Source: Megalonaias nervosa
Lineage: Eukaryota > Mollusca > Bivalvia > Unionida > Unionidae
Length of the DNA stretch: 64,000 nucleotides
Assembly: GCA_016617855.1 (NCBI GenBank)
Contig: JAECUM010004947.1
Span: forward strand, 62,001 to 126,000
Direction: 5' to 3'
Both the position numbers and the translations under genes were made by a program. The notes beneath the pieces were generated by a model that had not been told where the DNA came from, ran no database searches, and saw only the letters and a program-made list of their open reading frames with translations. This document shows, piece by piece, positions 47,836-59,492 of this stretch. Position 1 is the first letter of the stretch. Each line of letters starts with the position of its first letter.

Positions 47836-48399
47836 ATCAATTGAAAAAAGTTTTAAAAATATGCAACGTAGCCATGTTCCACAAGTCCTTATTTCAAATT
47901 GGATGTATGAAACTCATCAAATAATTTCTATTTGTATGAGTTTTGGCAAGCAATAGCTTAAAAATTATTTGAGGAGTTTCATAAATTTCATCTGAAATGA
48001 GTACAAATAAAAATGATTCTGTTTATTCCATGACGAAAGATTCAGATTTTATTTGACCAAACTGCACAACAGTTATCAAAATTACTCTGAAATACATTCA
48101 AATGCCCCCTTACTTTGCATAATATTGCAAAATCCTTTATGGGTCTGTGAGATGTTACATATGTTGCAAAAATAAAGAGTATGGTATGGGTATATTAAGG
48201 TAAACAGTGTATTAGTCTTGTGATAAAATGAGAACCTCACAAGAGGCCTCAATCAAACTGAAACGGGACATGAGGAGAATTATTTCTATCATATGCAATC
48301 TTCAACTAATAAAAGATGAAATAATACAAAAATTGTTTTTAAAATGTTCACAAGTTAAAGAGTATTTTCTATCACAAGATTAAACCCAGCTTGTAAAAT

Positions 48400-48880
48400 A
48401 AAATTCTGTAAGAAACAATTTTTGGACTAAAACATTTTTTTACAACAGTTACCTGGTCATAATACCTTAGAAGTATGACACCACCTTGGCAATACAGCCC
48501 TCCATGACTAAAATTTCTATGTATGAAAACTGGAAGTTGTCTGCTCACACAGGATGCCATCAGACAGTGTGATTTCCCCTTGATACCTGGATTGACACTA
48601 AGTCCAGTGAACACTTCACTTAATACTGGAGCGGAAAGCATAATCTCTTAGTATGATGTAACTTCAGGGAGGCTGGGAGGGTGTATCCATACTATGATCA
48701 GGTAAGTATTGTTGAAGAAACAAAGTTCACTCCAGAAATTACGTTAATTAATCATAATACCTTAGCAGTGTAGGTAAGAGATGGAAGGAATTAAATCCCC
48801 TTATCCCAGAACGGCCATCTAAAGTCCCCTATGGTGTGTGAGGCAGCTTCTAAATTGAGAATATGGCTCTAGGAAAAATA
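48400..48880 (-). repeat. DIRS-type terminal region, copy a
   Basis: It contains GGTCATAATACCTTAGAAG (48456), then about 230 bp later TATGATCAGGTAAGTATTGT followed by an inverted partner TAATCATAATACCTTAG (48751). The same layout recurs at 63600-64000. It follows the recombinase C-terminus at 48903, as expected for an element end. Confidence 0.65.
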
Positions 48881-48902
48881 AAAACTTATCCCTCCTGCAA
48901 AT

Positions 48903-49560
48903 TCAGCAGAAGTTGTCATGCCACATATTTAAGAAGCTGCCAAATAACTGGGAAGATAATCTGTTGTGCTGCAGCAATAGGTCCAACCAGTCTAACAGAG
49001 CCTTCTGAGATGAAAGATCTCTGAGGCAGAAGCTGGAGAAAGTCAACTTTGACTTCCATCCAATGGCTTGTATAATGCTAGCTAGGGAAATTTCGCTTGA
49101 ATGCAATACTTGTTTTCACTGCCCTAACTTCATGAGCCAAAATGCATAGTAAGTTCATTAGATTTGGGGTTAATTTCCCACATGCAGAACAGATAACCCA
49201 TCTTATCAAGGATGATACAGCCTGCACTGGGATATCCTCCTTTCCCTCTGTCAGAGGTAAGAATAAAACACTGGCTGGATTCTTTTCAGGTACTGCTTCA
49301 TTCCTCACAAGGATCCTGTAGTAAGCTTGAGTTGCAGGGTCCAGGCTAGAGAGAGTAGAAAGAGGATTAACCACAAAAAGACAGATTTCTCATGAGTGGA
49401 AGCCTATTCTTGGCAATGAAAGCAGGGGATGTCATGAGTGACTGACCCATCCAGTGGCACACCCCAGAAGACACACAAGCAGCAATCCAGGAAAACCCTT
49501 TCTGCAACAGCTAAATGCCCAGCTCCCCTCTTGCTGCCTCAACCTGACAGACTATTTTCG
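48903..49560 (-). pseudogene. Tyrosine recombinase fragment of DIRS remnant 3
   Basis: The reading on the minus strand starts near SLMTSPAFIAKNRLPLMRNL, continues through SLDPATQAYYRILVRNEAVP, FLPLTEGKEDIPVQAVSSLI and LAHEVRAVKTSIAFKRN, and after one frameshift through ASIIQAIGWKSKLTFSSFCL and RDLSSQ to the stop. The HEVR box (His and Arg) is intact. Where DIRS recombinases have F-Y-L-R-D, this copy has F-C-L-R-D, so the nucleophilic Tyr is replaced by Cys. RT and gag of this copy are absent. Confidence 0.85.
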
Positions 49561-49619
49561 GCATAACCAATAGTCCTGATATGGCAAGAGTTCAATGACC
49601 AGTCTCCATCACCTACATT

Positions 49620-50640
49620 TAAGTGAGGTGAAATCAAATAAAATCAACTAAGATAAGGTCTAATACAATGCAAGTATTTACAAGTTCTCTGGGGAAAAAA
49701 TCCCATAATTCGTACCAGTATAAAGAACTGGACGTCTTGGGAGATAAAATAGCATGATCTGCTATGACCAAACTCTACCATGCATATCAGATCCCAACAT
49801 ATCAACATCACACATGATCTTACCCATAAGTCAAAGGAATGTTCGGTATGCCTACCCTACACCAAAACACCAGCTTTCTCATCGATCAGTATGACAACTA
49901 TAGTGCCACAAAATCCTCAGGGCATTCTATACCCAGTTCTGTGCCTGAGTACCCACGTGATATGGAATCAACTCATTCATATCCCACTCTGAGGACTTGT
50001 ATGTATTCAACTGAAGTGGAAAGTGTACAGTGAAAAAGGTACAGTGATGACTAAAATAACTGATAAACAAGCCTGAGTTTATAATAATAAACATCAACTG
50101 CACAACAAAATAAAGCTACTATTGATACTAAAATTGTCCCAAGCCAAGAGAACATACTTGCAACCCATACAGCTAAGTAAAGGGTGCTTAAATTTTACAA
50201 CAAAGTTACAATTTTACAATAGCTAGAAAGATTTTGTGAATGAACAGTGCAAGAAAAAGCTGAAAATGTAGAGGAGTATACTTCACTGAGAAGAGAGACT
50301 CTTCCAATTTGCTCTAATATCATTCCAAAGCTCTTCATGATGGTTTGCAAGATCTCTCAAGAGGACAGATCAAAGAAAAGTAGTAACTTAGTAGCAACTT
50401 GGTACTTCTAAGGTATTATGATCAGGTAACGTATTTGAAAAAAACCATTAATTTAAGCAAGAAATCTGATCTGAAGCACTTAATGTTACAGGCTAACATA
50501 CTCTGATGATGCACTTTTCAGTACCAAGTATAAAGCATTTCATGGCATTTTACTAGACTAGTGAACATATAAAAAATAAAAATTGCAACATCATATCATC
50601 TAATTCTGATTTAATTATAATAGTGTTTTGAAACAAAGTT
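49620..50640. other. Non-coding DNA with a DIRS-terminus motif
   Basis: TAAGGTATTATGATCAGGTA at 50409-50428 matches the DIRS-type terminal motif. Otherwise nothing was recognised. Confidence 0.4.
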
Positions 50641-50654
50641 AAGAGCATATGTAC

Positions 50655-50796
50655 CTGGAAGATTCCACTGTCCAAAAGAGGGGTGAGTAGGTCCCAGATC
50701 TCATTCACTTCTATGTACAGATGGCTTGTAGTAGGTGACATGAAGTAATTAGTCATCAGGCTCTGTATCGACACTGCATCGCTTGCCCTGGGTACT
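50655..50796 (-). CDS. Candidate internal exon, unidentified minus-strand gene
   Basis: Acceptor ATATTGTCTGTATCAG and donor TTCCAG|GTACAT bracket one base plus 47 codons: VPRASDAVSIQSLMTNYFMS, PTTSHLYIEVNEIWDLLTPL, LDSGIFQ. Codon use is balanced and only this frame is convincing. It takes one base from the previous exon, which fits the two-base overhang of the exon at 57536 (giving Arg), and ends in phase 0, which fits the exon at 46294. A 6.7-kb intron containing a whole DIRS-like element would separate it from 57536. Family not recognised. Confidence 0.6.
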
Positions 50797-51194
50797 CTGA
50801 TACAGACAATATATCAGCATTATACGTACCATTATATATTGGAAACAAATTAACAAAATCCTCAAAGGCTAATATTTAAGGTAGCACACAACAGTTTTTG
50901 GCTACAGCCATGGTTAAGGATGTACCCTCTCACCCCTGAAGCTACCCACTCTCAAAACAAAACTTCAAAAACCAACATGTGTACATTTTCAGACCTGTCA
51001 GAGAATGAGGAAACCAAATCAGTAAAATCACTGACTTGGCTATACTAATCATTCTATGATTACTTCCCATGAAGTATATGAAAATTTTTAAAACTAAAAG
51101 TAAATTATGCTGCTCCTTCAAATACATTCCCGATCACATTAACGTTTGGATATAAGCCTGCTACCTACCAAGTCCAGCCCTACTAAAAAAGACG

Positions 51195-51295
51195 AAAATG
51201 TTTCTTTTCTATCTCAATATAGACAAAAAGGCCATAACTCTTGCGAATAACCTCCCCTTGCCACTATCATGTGCCACTAGTTTTTGAGCTGAGCA
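51195..51295. repeat. Left inverted terminal repeat of DIRS remnant 2
   Basis: The blocks ATATAGACAAA, ATAACTCTT, TACCTCCCCTTGCCAC-like text and CACTAGTTTTT recur in inverse orientation at about 55838-55940 with roughly four matches in five. Confidence 0.75.
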
Positions 51296-51342
51296 ATATA
51301 CTAATGAGGACACTTACATGGTTGGGTGGTGGGGCAGGTTTT

Positions 51343-51434
51343 TAAGTAATGCGATCAGGTATGTATTCTTGAAGAAACATAATTTTCTTAAAAATTTACT
51401 TTCTTCTTCAAATACATTCCCCGATCACATTAAC
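51343..51434. repeat. Palindrome, about 90 bp, DIRS terminal type
   Basis: The left arm TAATGCGATCAGGTATGTAT with TCTTGAAGAAA mirrors the right arm TTCTTCTTCAAATACATTCC with CCGATCACATTA. Similar palindromes occur at 63838-63935 and, decayed, at 48690-48770. Confidence 0.85.
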
Positions 51435-51650
51435 ATTAGGAGAATAGGTAATAGGAGGAGGAAATGCTGAGCATCCTACCTACACTTCAGGGATCCTTCT
51501 TGGGAATAACAGCTAGATTCCCCAAATGCTCTCCTAATCTGATAAGCAACACAGAGTAGGATCACTGTAAACTGTGACCCCTATATCTGGTTTAGAAGAT
51601 GAAAACTGAAATAGTCTAATGAGAAATTGTCCCTGGTGAAACCAGTGAAA

Positions 51651-53110
51651 CTAATAGGTTGTGTTAACTTTTAAATGGGTCTGGTGGTCATTTGGGCTGC
51701 TGCCACCAGACCCACCAGATTCAAAGTTTGTCACTATGAGGTTAAATTTCTGATAACTGAAGAAGGCTGACTCTACATGCCAGCCAATAGCTTCTATTAC
51801 ATCTTGGATTGAAACGTTATGTTCGAATGCAAGGCTTGCAGAGATTACTCTGATTTCATCAACTGAAATCTTCATGAGGTTACTCTCATCTTTCGAGACC
51901 TTAAAGTATGCTGAGTACGTAACTCACTTCAGTGAGGAAGGAAAGGCTCGATATTTGTTTTTATTTAATTTGGTCATGGTAAATATAAAGATTTTTTTTG
52001 TTTCCAAAAATACCCAAATCATATCAGATTCAAGATATGTAAACTATTCCTGGCAAGTAAATCTTAAAAATGTACCTCCATAGGAAACATACAGTGAGTA
52101 GTTGTTATATAGTGTGACGAGCTTTTGAGAAGTCAACATTTGTCCGTTCTTCCTTATCACTGTTAGTAGTCATTTGCCCAAACTTTTTTCATGCACGTCT
52201 CAAGCTTCTCTAAAAACATAAGATATTTAACAGTCCTTGTATAATCCATGTTGCCTCTCATGTCATCAGAAATATTAAATATGGAACAACATCATCTATC
52301 CTTTGTAACGATATCAATATATTACCATTTTTGTTGTCGACTGGATTATTGAGATGGACCTATTTATTAGGAACATAATCCATCAATATTAACATAACCC
52401 CCATTTATACAGAAAACAATTAAACAGGAGACGTTTACCATGACTTGCCTCTGCTCTCAAGTACTGCTTGAGGGTGCTAACAGGGTCTTGCATATTTGCT
52501 GTTCTAGAAGTGTCTATAGACAAGAGGGAGTATATGACAACTTTCTGATTGCTGACTGATAGCGATCTAATTTTGGCTAAAAAGCCTGGACATGTCAAAA
52601 GGACCACTGAACCATCCAATCTGAACTGAAGATAGTTCAGGTCAACAGAAAGGGCATTTAACTCACCCCACATGCAGAAGTTAATGCAATAGGAAACATG
52701 TTTTGCAAGATAGACACTTCAGCAAAGTGGGGGCTAAAGTTTCAAATTTATCTTTACTGAGCTGGTCAAAACCAAGGTTAGATTTCATTTTTGAAACATA
52801 GTGAGTGATTTTGGTCAATTCAGAATAAAATTGGCCAAAAGGTCTGATAAATCTTTATCTTTACATATATCACAGGAATGTGCCTGGCATCATGGAGTGA
52901 TAGCCACTGATGGTAATTGGGGCCAACTATTTTTCCTCAAAGAACCAGACAAAAAAGTCAGCTAGTTGAAGAATTATGACACTGAAAGTGATGATGTTAT
53001 TGACTCTGCACCTGTCCCTGAAAACCTGCCACTTTCCCTCCTAAACCTTCAGAGTGGTCAGCCTTCTTGTTTGCAAGTTTCTCTCCACAACTGAAGGTTT
53101 CAATTCTTTC
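51651..53110 (-). pseudogene. Tyrosine recombinase of DIRS remnant 2
   Basis: N-terminal part about 53090-52950 (EKWQVFRDRCRVNN, LQLADFFVWFFEEK). Middle 52673-52389 (LSVDLNYLQFRLDGSVVLLT, CPGFLAKIRSLSVSNQKVVI). C-terminal 51875-51651 (ISVDEIRVISASLAFEHNVS, IQDVIEAIGWHVESAFFSYQ). At the catalytic HxxR box the copy reads DEIR, so His is replaced by Asp. Downstream the usual F-Y-L-R-D is not preserved. Several frameshifts separate the parts. Confidence 0.8.
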
Positions 53111-53679
53111 TCTTGCAAGGCGGTACAAACAAGAGCCAAGTGTGAAAAAGAAAATGTCATGGCAGGGCAGGGGTGGAACACCCATGATCATAGTTTTTTG
53201 AAATGATTTGAAATGATTTGGCTTGGCTGGAATCCTCCTGGGCAGATCTATTGCCAGATCAAGTAGATCGGTCACCAAGGAGTTGTCCCATCTGAGAGTG
53301 CTATCAGCATCATCTTGCAGTTCTGACCCCTGTTTCTAGATTATTTTCAGTACCAGGAATGTGGGAGGGCCCACAACACCTCCCAAGGCCCAAAACACCT
53401 CCCAATTGATTGACAGTGAGTCCATGGCTCAGGCTTCTGGGTCTGGAACTGGAGAGCCAAAGGTAGGCAGCTTGTGATTCCACCTTGGCACAATAAGATC
53501 AATCATCGGATGCCAAAGTAAGCAAATCTGAAGAAAGACTGATTGACAGACCATTTCATATGAATGATCTGGTTCTTTCTGAATCAAGTTGCATCCAGTC
53601 TACCAGGAATGTGCTTGATTTATTGCCTGATATGGTGTTGGGTCGAAAAATGTAGAAATGGACAAATCAGAACAAACTA

Positions 53680-54121
53680 ATCAGGTGATCTGGTGCACCC
53701 TTTTTGAGTAGGTAGGTTACTGCTCAAGAGTTGTATGACATAATTAGGACTTTTTTCCTGAGTGTCAAGTCTTCGGAACTGAAAAGCATTAATGACAGCC
53801 TTTATTTCGAGAAGGTTTATTTGAAGAGGCTGATCCCTGGCTCCCACATGCTGATGACTAGTTAACTTGGGCAACAGGTGGGTACGATGACCTAAGTACT
53901 GGCAGCAGTACATACTATCATTTCTACTTGAGGTTTCTCCAGAGGAATGGATGTACCTTGTGCATGACCAAAACTTTTTGACTGAGGGGACTTGAAAAGG
54001 GGTACCATTGGGCCAGCAAGGTCATCTGTAAAGGACACATAAAAAGACAGCCAAGCGAGATCCAGTTGCCACTGCAATGAATAATCTGAGGAGTTGCAAG
54101 AACTCTCTTGCCAAGATTCAA
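53680..54121 (-). pseudogene. RNase H region of DIRS remnant 2
   Basis: The readings include NWISLGCLFMCP and SFGHAQGTSIPLEKPQVEMI (54121-53892) and RDQPLQINLLEIKAVINAFQ (53913-53677), the last being the INLLEL-KAV motif with the catalytic Glu. Three frames are used. After IQLL the DNxxxVxYxNKQGGTRS stretch survives only as QKGCTRSPD. Confidence 0.75.
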
Positions 54122-54326
54122 ATCATTTTGGAAACTGACTCAACACATTCTACAATCTGTACAAAACAAACTTAATGGAGCTGTACAAGACTGAGGTTGG
54201 TGAAAAACTCCATAATCAGATGTACAAAATGCTAGGATGGATATAGATTGGACCACTCTCAGTTCACTAGAAAACCTCGATGATTCAGAAGTGATAGGAA
54301 ATATGCCCTTGAGAATATAACTAACC

Positions 54327-54784
54327 TTAAGTTTCTGGAGGATGTTGTTCAAGTATGATGCTGTCACTGTAGCTGAAGTCGACCGGAAAGAAGGCAATGA
54401 CACGATACATGATTTTGGAAAAAGTCCAGGGGCTGATATTTAGGCCAAATAGCAGGACTTGAAACTGATAAACAGTGTTGCAGTAAGCTAAACAAATAAA
54501 TTTACAGGACACAGGGTGGTTAGGGACATGAAAATATGCATCTGTCAAATCAAGACTGATGGCATACTTGTCCCTTCTGATGGTGAGATGGAGAAATGTA
54601 TCAATTTCACCATCTCCATCTGAAATTTCAGTGCAGTAATGTATTGGTTGTGGCAGCTCAGGTCAATGAACTGTCTCAATTTGTTGTTCACCTTCTGGAT
54701 AAGAAAGGGACCAGAATACCCACCCCCCACCAAGATTGGGGTTTTTGTATAATCTCCACCACCTGTTTGTTGATGAGTGACCAC
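54327..54784 (-). pseudogene. Reverse transcriptase of DIRS remnant 2
   Basis: 54784-54545 reads GYSGPFLIQKVNNKLRQFID and CHNQYITALKFQMEMVKLI. After a frameshift, LDLTDAYFHVPNHP (about 54570-54530) holds the catalytic Asp of motif A, and YQFQVLLFGLNISPWTFSKI follows. Where motif C normally reads YLDD, this copy reads YSDS, so a catalytic Asp is lost. The DAYFHVP wording is typical of DIRS elements. Confidence 0.88.
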
Positions 54785-55837
54785 ATCCCCTGCTGTAGAA
54801 AATCTCCCTCATTTTAGATCACTTGGGAAGCAGCCTGAAAGATGGATTCTCTTACTCCTCATCAAGATCTACTAACATTTTAGCATTAAGTCGTCTTAAA
54901 AGATGGACATGGCAAAAACCCAAGCACCTGGATTTACACTACTAAAGGCCAAACTCGGATATGCATTGGTGGGGTGGGGGGAGCTTATGCCCACTGCCCT
55001 GCCACAAACTGCAAGGAAGACTCCCCCAATGAGTCTGGAAAACACATAGAAGCAAGAGATCGAAACAGGGTGAAACCTGTCCTGAACGTAATAAATGCTT
55101 CATCTCCTGAAGCAGGCAATGCATCTATTCAAAGGTGGTAGATTGCAAAATATCCATGTTTGTTCACCCATTTCTGCTGAAGCATCTGTAGCTGACGGTT
55201 ACAAACATCACACTTTATGTGGTGGGGGGAACCAGCATCTTCCCCCACAAGGTTCACAAAAGATGCTGACTTGTGAAGTATGCTAAGGCTATAAATGTTA
55301 ATTTGCATGACATTCCTTTTTTCTTTCCATTTGGCTGCTGTTTTTAGAACTGAAATCCAGACTACTTCTGACCACATAGCACACATGCTGCTGGGAAGAG
55401 ATGAAGTACATACTTTACAAGACTCATTTGTATCTTCCCTTGCCTTAAATGTCCTGCATGTTATGCACTTGGTTGATATTTTACACTAAAACAACACAAA
55501 AGAAAAAAAAGCATAACTGAATAATTCAGCTTGTTTAGAAGTCACTAATACAACATCCTTTAATAATCGAGGAAGCAAAAATAGACAGTGTCATGCTAAA
55601 CATTAATGATAACATGCATTCAATGATAATGTCTTGTACATGTGGACTAATAGACAAAGTTCATAGAATGTGACAAATTCACCCAGAATTTGGAAAAAAT
55701 GTTAAAATAATATATACAACCTGTAGAGGAATGATTCTTACATATGATTCAAAATTCCAAGGTGGATGACTAAAACTGTTCACTTATATTGGTATGGATT
55801 ATTGAGGAGGTATACCATATGAAGTATGGAAATGAAG

Positions 55838-55940
55838 CTAAAAACTAGTGACGCCTGGTGGTGGCAAGGGGAGGTAATCTGGTAAGAGTTATTTCCCTTT
55901 GTCTATATGAGACAGACAGAAAAGCTGAATTTTAATCTTT
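55838..55940. repeat. Right inverted terminal repeat of DIRS remnant 2
   Basis: AAAAACTAGTGACGCCTGGT, GGTGGCAAGGGGAGGTAATC, AAGAGTTATTTCCCTTTGTC and TATATGAGACAGACAGAAAA run inversely to 51195-51295. Confidence 0.75.
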
Positions 55941-55944
55941 TTCA

Positions 55945-57530
55945 ACAGGCTGGATTCAAGAGGTAACAGGTTTATATCCCCAGTGTTTGTTTGATTGGGG
56001 AGCACATTTGAAGGATCAACATGGATGTCTCTTCATGCAAAAACTTACGCCATGGCATATGATATGTTTAGTGCTAGTTAGATATTGAAAATTCTATTCA
56101 TATTCATTGGGATATTCCTTGTATTTCTATCTACCTGGAGCAGGAGGAATATATGTCATGTTTTTGTTTGTTTCTTTGCAGCTGGTGGGGTACGAATCTA
56201 CTTGGTCTAGATAATTTAATTCTTTTCTATTGATTTGTATCCCTAAAAATAGTGGCATTCCCCTCTCCTCCCATCCCAGGTAAATTCAAATGGAATAGCA
56301 CTTAGTATCCACTTTCCCTGAAGGAACCAAAATTGTATGGATGAAACTGCAAGCAAGGTAATTTCATATGAAAAATATTATGTTAAATAATAAAGGCCAC
56401 CTGCAAGCATTAGAAAGCAAACAAGTTACATTTTCCATATAGGTTTCATAAATTTTGTTTATAATGAGTACAAATAAACAATTCTTATTACAATATGAGT
56501 AAAACGTACTTATTTTATACAGTAAACCATATAATTGCCCTCTGAAGAACATTCATTGTTTGGAACACCACATCTTCACTTTGTAACATATCACAGCATT
56601 ACATACAATACCATGTGATAACACAATGTGATATTTCATACGTATAATATAAAAAGTTATTATAAGTCATGTCAATGACTTCATGAGATAACTATCCTAT
56701 GGATCAAACTCCCTTCTGGCGCAAAATGAAAAGTAAAATTTAACATATAAAAGATTATTACTTGAAATACTGCACAATTACAGGCATTTTTGGCATAAAA
56801 TATAGGATAATTATGGGGCACAAATTGAACATTTTTCCAATGTGAAAAAGAAAAACATATAGCACAGAACCAACACAAGATCATACAAGTACATAAAATA
56901 TATCTGACCCAAGATGAATTGTAATTGGAAGGACCAAAATATGTATTTCATAATTTAAATAATTAATATCTGACGGATTTCTAGATATTCAAAACTTGTC
57001 ATGTTACAGAGAAGTGAATAGGAAGTTGGCATAACAACCCCCCCCCCAAAAATAGCAAATGACCCAAGCTCTGTGTGTATGTGTGTGTGTGTGTACAATA
57101 TACACACTTCCCACATCAATGTCTCTTCTTTTTCAATGTCATGAACAAACTTACTTGCAGGGAATAAAATAACCTGGCAAATTTTTTTATTTATCCAAAT
57201 CTCTCAAAATGCTTAGTGCACCCAAACAAATAAGAACTTAATATGAACATACCAATCTATGATATTAATGATTTCAAGAATGACCTTTACAAGGCTAATT
57301 AATCTGGATGCATAAAAGTGAATCTGCAGCATAATCAAAAATGGAGAACTAGGTGACAATATTCTTATCCAACTGTTTCTGCCAAAGGGTATTCAAAACT
57401 GGTTAATATAAATTTTACATACCAAGCAAAATTGTTGAACATTTCCTGGGCTGAATGACAAAGAAAACATCTTCCAGCTCAGTATGCAAGTTTAACCATT
57501 CCAGAAAATAACTGAATTATTTTGCATAGA
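55945..57530. other. Presumed intron, AT-rich
   Basis: A (GT)n run lies near 57073 and a C-run near 57039. A plus-strand acceptor-like TTTGTTTGTTTCTTTGCAG at about 56163-56181 is followed by a 10-codon open stretch (LVGYESTWSR) and TAA, too short to call. Confidence 0.4.
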
Positions 57531-57535
57531 CTTAC

Positions 57536-57652
57536 CTTTTCTGGCTTACTTGAAAGAAGACATCTCCTCCCTTGTAATAATGTACACTAAGATTAATAAC
57601 AGAGCAGGTGCTCCCCGGTATAGCTGAGATTGAACTAGGATTATCTGAATTT
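57536..57652 (-). CDS. Candidate internal exon, unidentified minus-strand gene
   Basis: Acceptor ATATTTTTCATTCCAG and consensus donor AAAAG|GTAAGT bracket 117 bp. Only one frame is open: NSDNPSSISAIPGSTCSVIN, LSVHYYKGGDVFFQVSQK. It takes one base from the previous exon and leaves two bases (AG), completed to Arg by the first base of the exon at 50655. Splice signals are the best of any candidate in the right half. Family not recognised. A beta-rich extracellular or lipid-transfer-type domain would suit the text, but this is a guess. Confidence 0.6.
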
Positions 57653-57845
57653 CTGGAATGAAAAATATTTATTTATGAGCACAAGAAGCTGTAAACCACA
57701 ATGCATTCTATACAGATCCAGGTTACATCCATCAAGAATTCAATTTTTAATTTACTGCAATCTGAATAAACTGCTCCACTTCATGTATTTTGTTCAAATG
57801 AGATCCGAGGATATTATCTGTACTGACAGATATCTACAAGCTGAA

Positions 57846-58540
57846 TCACTCTTGAACCACTGTGTTAATGTCATTGTTGTCAGAAAGTAATTGAAGGTGC
57901 AACTTTATGAACAGTGTTACAGAAGAAATTGTATACATTTTTTTAACAATAGATTTTGACTTAGTGTTGTTGGCTGCATCAGCTCCCTTTGATGAACACA
58001 CCAAATGTTGACACTGCTTGCTAACTGCATTGATCATGGGGCAGTGGCTTACGTGTTTGGTTCACATGTGAAATGATGACATTATCTGAACCAATGAGGA
58101 TCTAAGGTGAATTTTACCACTCTTGAACAAATGCAGACCTACCAACTTTAACAAGACCTTCTCAGCAAGGCAGCTGATTTTTTTCCCATACTTAGACTAG
58201 ATTTTAGTAAGGTGTAACAAAATATCATGTACTGCTACTGTAAAGTTGGAAAAATTGTATTTAAAAAGTTTGGATGTTATATTTGAAACTGATGCAACGA
58301 GGTAAACATTATATTCAACTGAAATGTTTGTAAAATACACTTAAACCTTAATTACCTCCTTGAGGCAAAATTGGAAGAGTTGGCAGGTCTGCAACTGTAT
58401 TAATGCCATGGACATGAGAAAGTAATTTATGAAACAACTTTATGGACAGTGCTTTAAGAAAGAGATCACACACATGTACATTAATTGATTAGCTTAGTAC
58501 TGTTGGCTACATCAGCTCCCTTTTGATGTTGCATGTAAGT
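57846..58540. repeat. Two diverged copies of a repeat of about 170 bp
   Basis: About 57860-58030 and 58395-58560 share TGTTAATG, AGAAAGTAATT, AACTTTATGRACAGTG and TTGGCTRCATCAGCTCCCTT. The spacing and divergence suggest an old direct duplication or two insertions of one family. Confidence 0.75.
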
Positions 58541-58649
58541 CATTGATTTCGACAGGTATTTAATTTGTGTATATACAGTGGTAGTATTGTTGTAATCATT
58601 GAAACAACCACCATTTGTTGTTGGCAAAGTTTTTTTTGTATCCTTTATT

Positions 58650-58810
58650 TTGGGTATTTACAGCATTAATTACGCACAATCAAGTTCCTACAAACATGAA
58701 AACTTTTACATGCAAAACCATGAAATTAGGTACCCACAAAAATGTCTTTACTAAATACAAAAACACTAAACTTGAGACCCATGAAATAAATGATACTACA
58801 GTACACCATT
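58650..58810. repeat. Dispersed bivalve-type repeat (TTTCRTGGGTACC family)
   Basis: On the minus strand: ATCATTTATTTCATGGGTCT, TTTTTGTGGGTACCTAATTT and CATGGTTTTGCATG. From memory this wording is common in bivalve genomes. Family boundaries are unclear. Confidence 0.45.
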
Positions 58811-58814
58811 AATA

Positions 58815-59430
58815 TGCCTCAAACTAAATTCATTGTATCTTTGTCATACTGCCCATACAGTAACTATAAATGTGTATTTCCAAAAGTTACATTTTTGCAA
58901 TTTGTGCTCAGGTTACAAAATTTTTGAAAATAAAAATGATGCAGAAATTTTCCAATAAGAACAGTTATCAAAAGGATACAGACTAGAAAATGCTTGCCTG
59001 CTGTCAAGATGAGACTATGTACCTATACTGTATAAAAGAGGTCTTTCCCGCAACTCTGAACAAGACACTTAATATATGTGGTTTTGTATTTATTATATAT
59101 CCCCTTTTTATCCACATTCTTTTAAAAAAATGTTTAATATTACTTTTAAAAAATGAATTAGGCATTTTGGCATTTTATTAAAGTTAATGCACATCATTAA
59201 AAATGTACATGTATGTAGATGGGAATCCCTGTATATGTACCGTGGCATTTGCATCATCATTCTCTCTGCATTACATATGAGTATTTTCTATTTAGCTTTG
59301 AAATTTTAAAAACCTTGTATGGGACATACAAATGGATTTAATCTGAAGTTGCAGGCAAGTGAATGTTGTTCTTACTTCTCAAATGGAACATTGGTTTTGG
59401 ACCACAAACAGTAATTTTCAAGATGCTGAC
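58815..59430. other. Presumed intron, AT-rich
   Basis: Nothing firm. A weak minus-strand acceptor/donor pair near 59020-59060 encloses 33 bp with an in-frame stop in one phase. Confidence 0.35.
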
Positions 59431-59434
59431 ATAC

Positions 59435-59492
59435 CTGTTGTAACATGGCACAATCTAAATCAGAACACCACTGTCCAACGCGAAATTGAGAT
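59435..59492 (-). CDS. Possible small exon, cysteine-containing
   Basis: Donor CAACAG|GTATGT is good and the acceptor (ATTAAAATCAG) is pyrimidine-poor. One base plus 19 codons: SQFRVGQWCSDLDCAMLQQ. It takes one base, which fits the two-base overhang of the exon at 61568 (giving Arg), and ends in phase 0. The next exon to the left (57536) needs a two-base overhang, so at least one more exon would have to lie between. Confidence 0.35.

Larger units (their letters stand above)
51200..55935 (-). mobile_element. DIRS-like retrotransposon remnant 2 (4.7 kb) with inverted termini
   Basis: Between two inverted repeats the minus strand carries, in order, reverse transcriptase (54784-54327), RNase H (54121-53680) and tyrosine recombinase (about 53110-51651). 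This is the DIRS gene order. All frames are broken. Gag is not recognisable between 54.8 and 55.8 kb, although cysteine- and proline-rich text occurs. The element sits in the presumed intron between the exons at 57536 and 50655, on the same strand as that gene. Confidence 0.85.
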
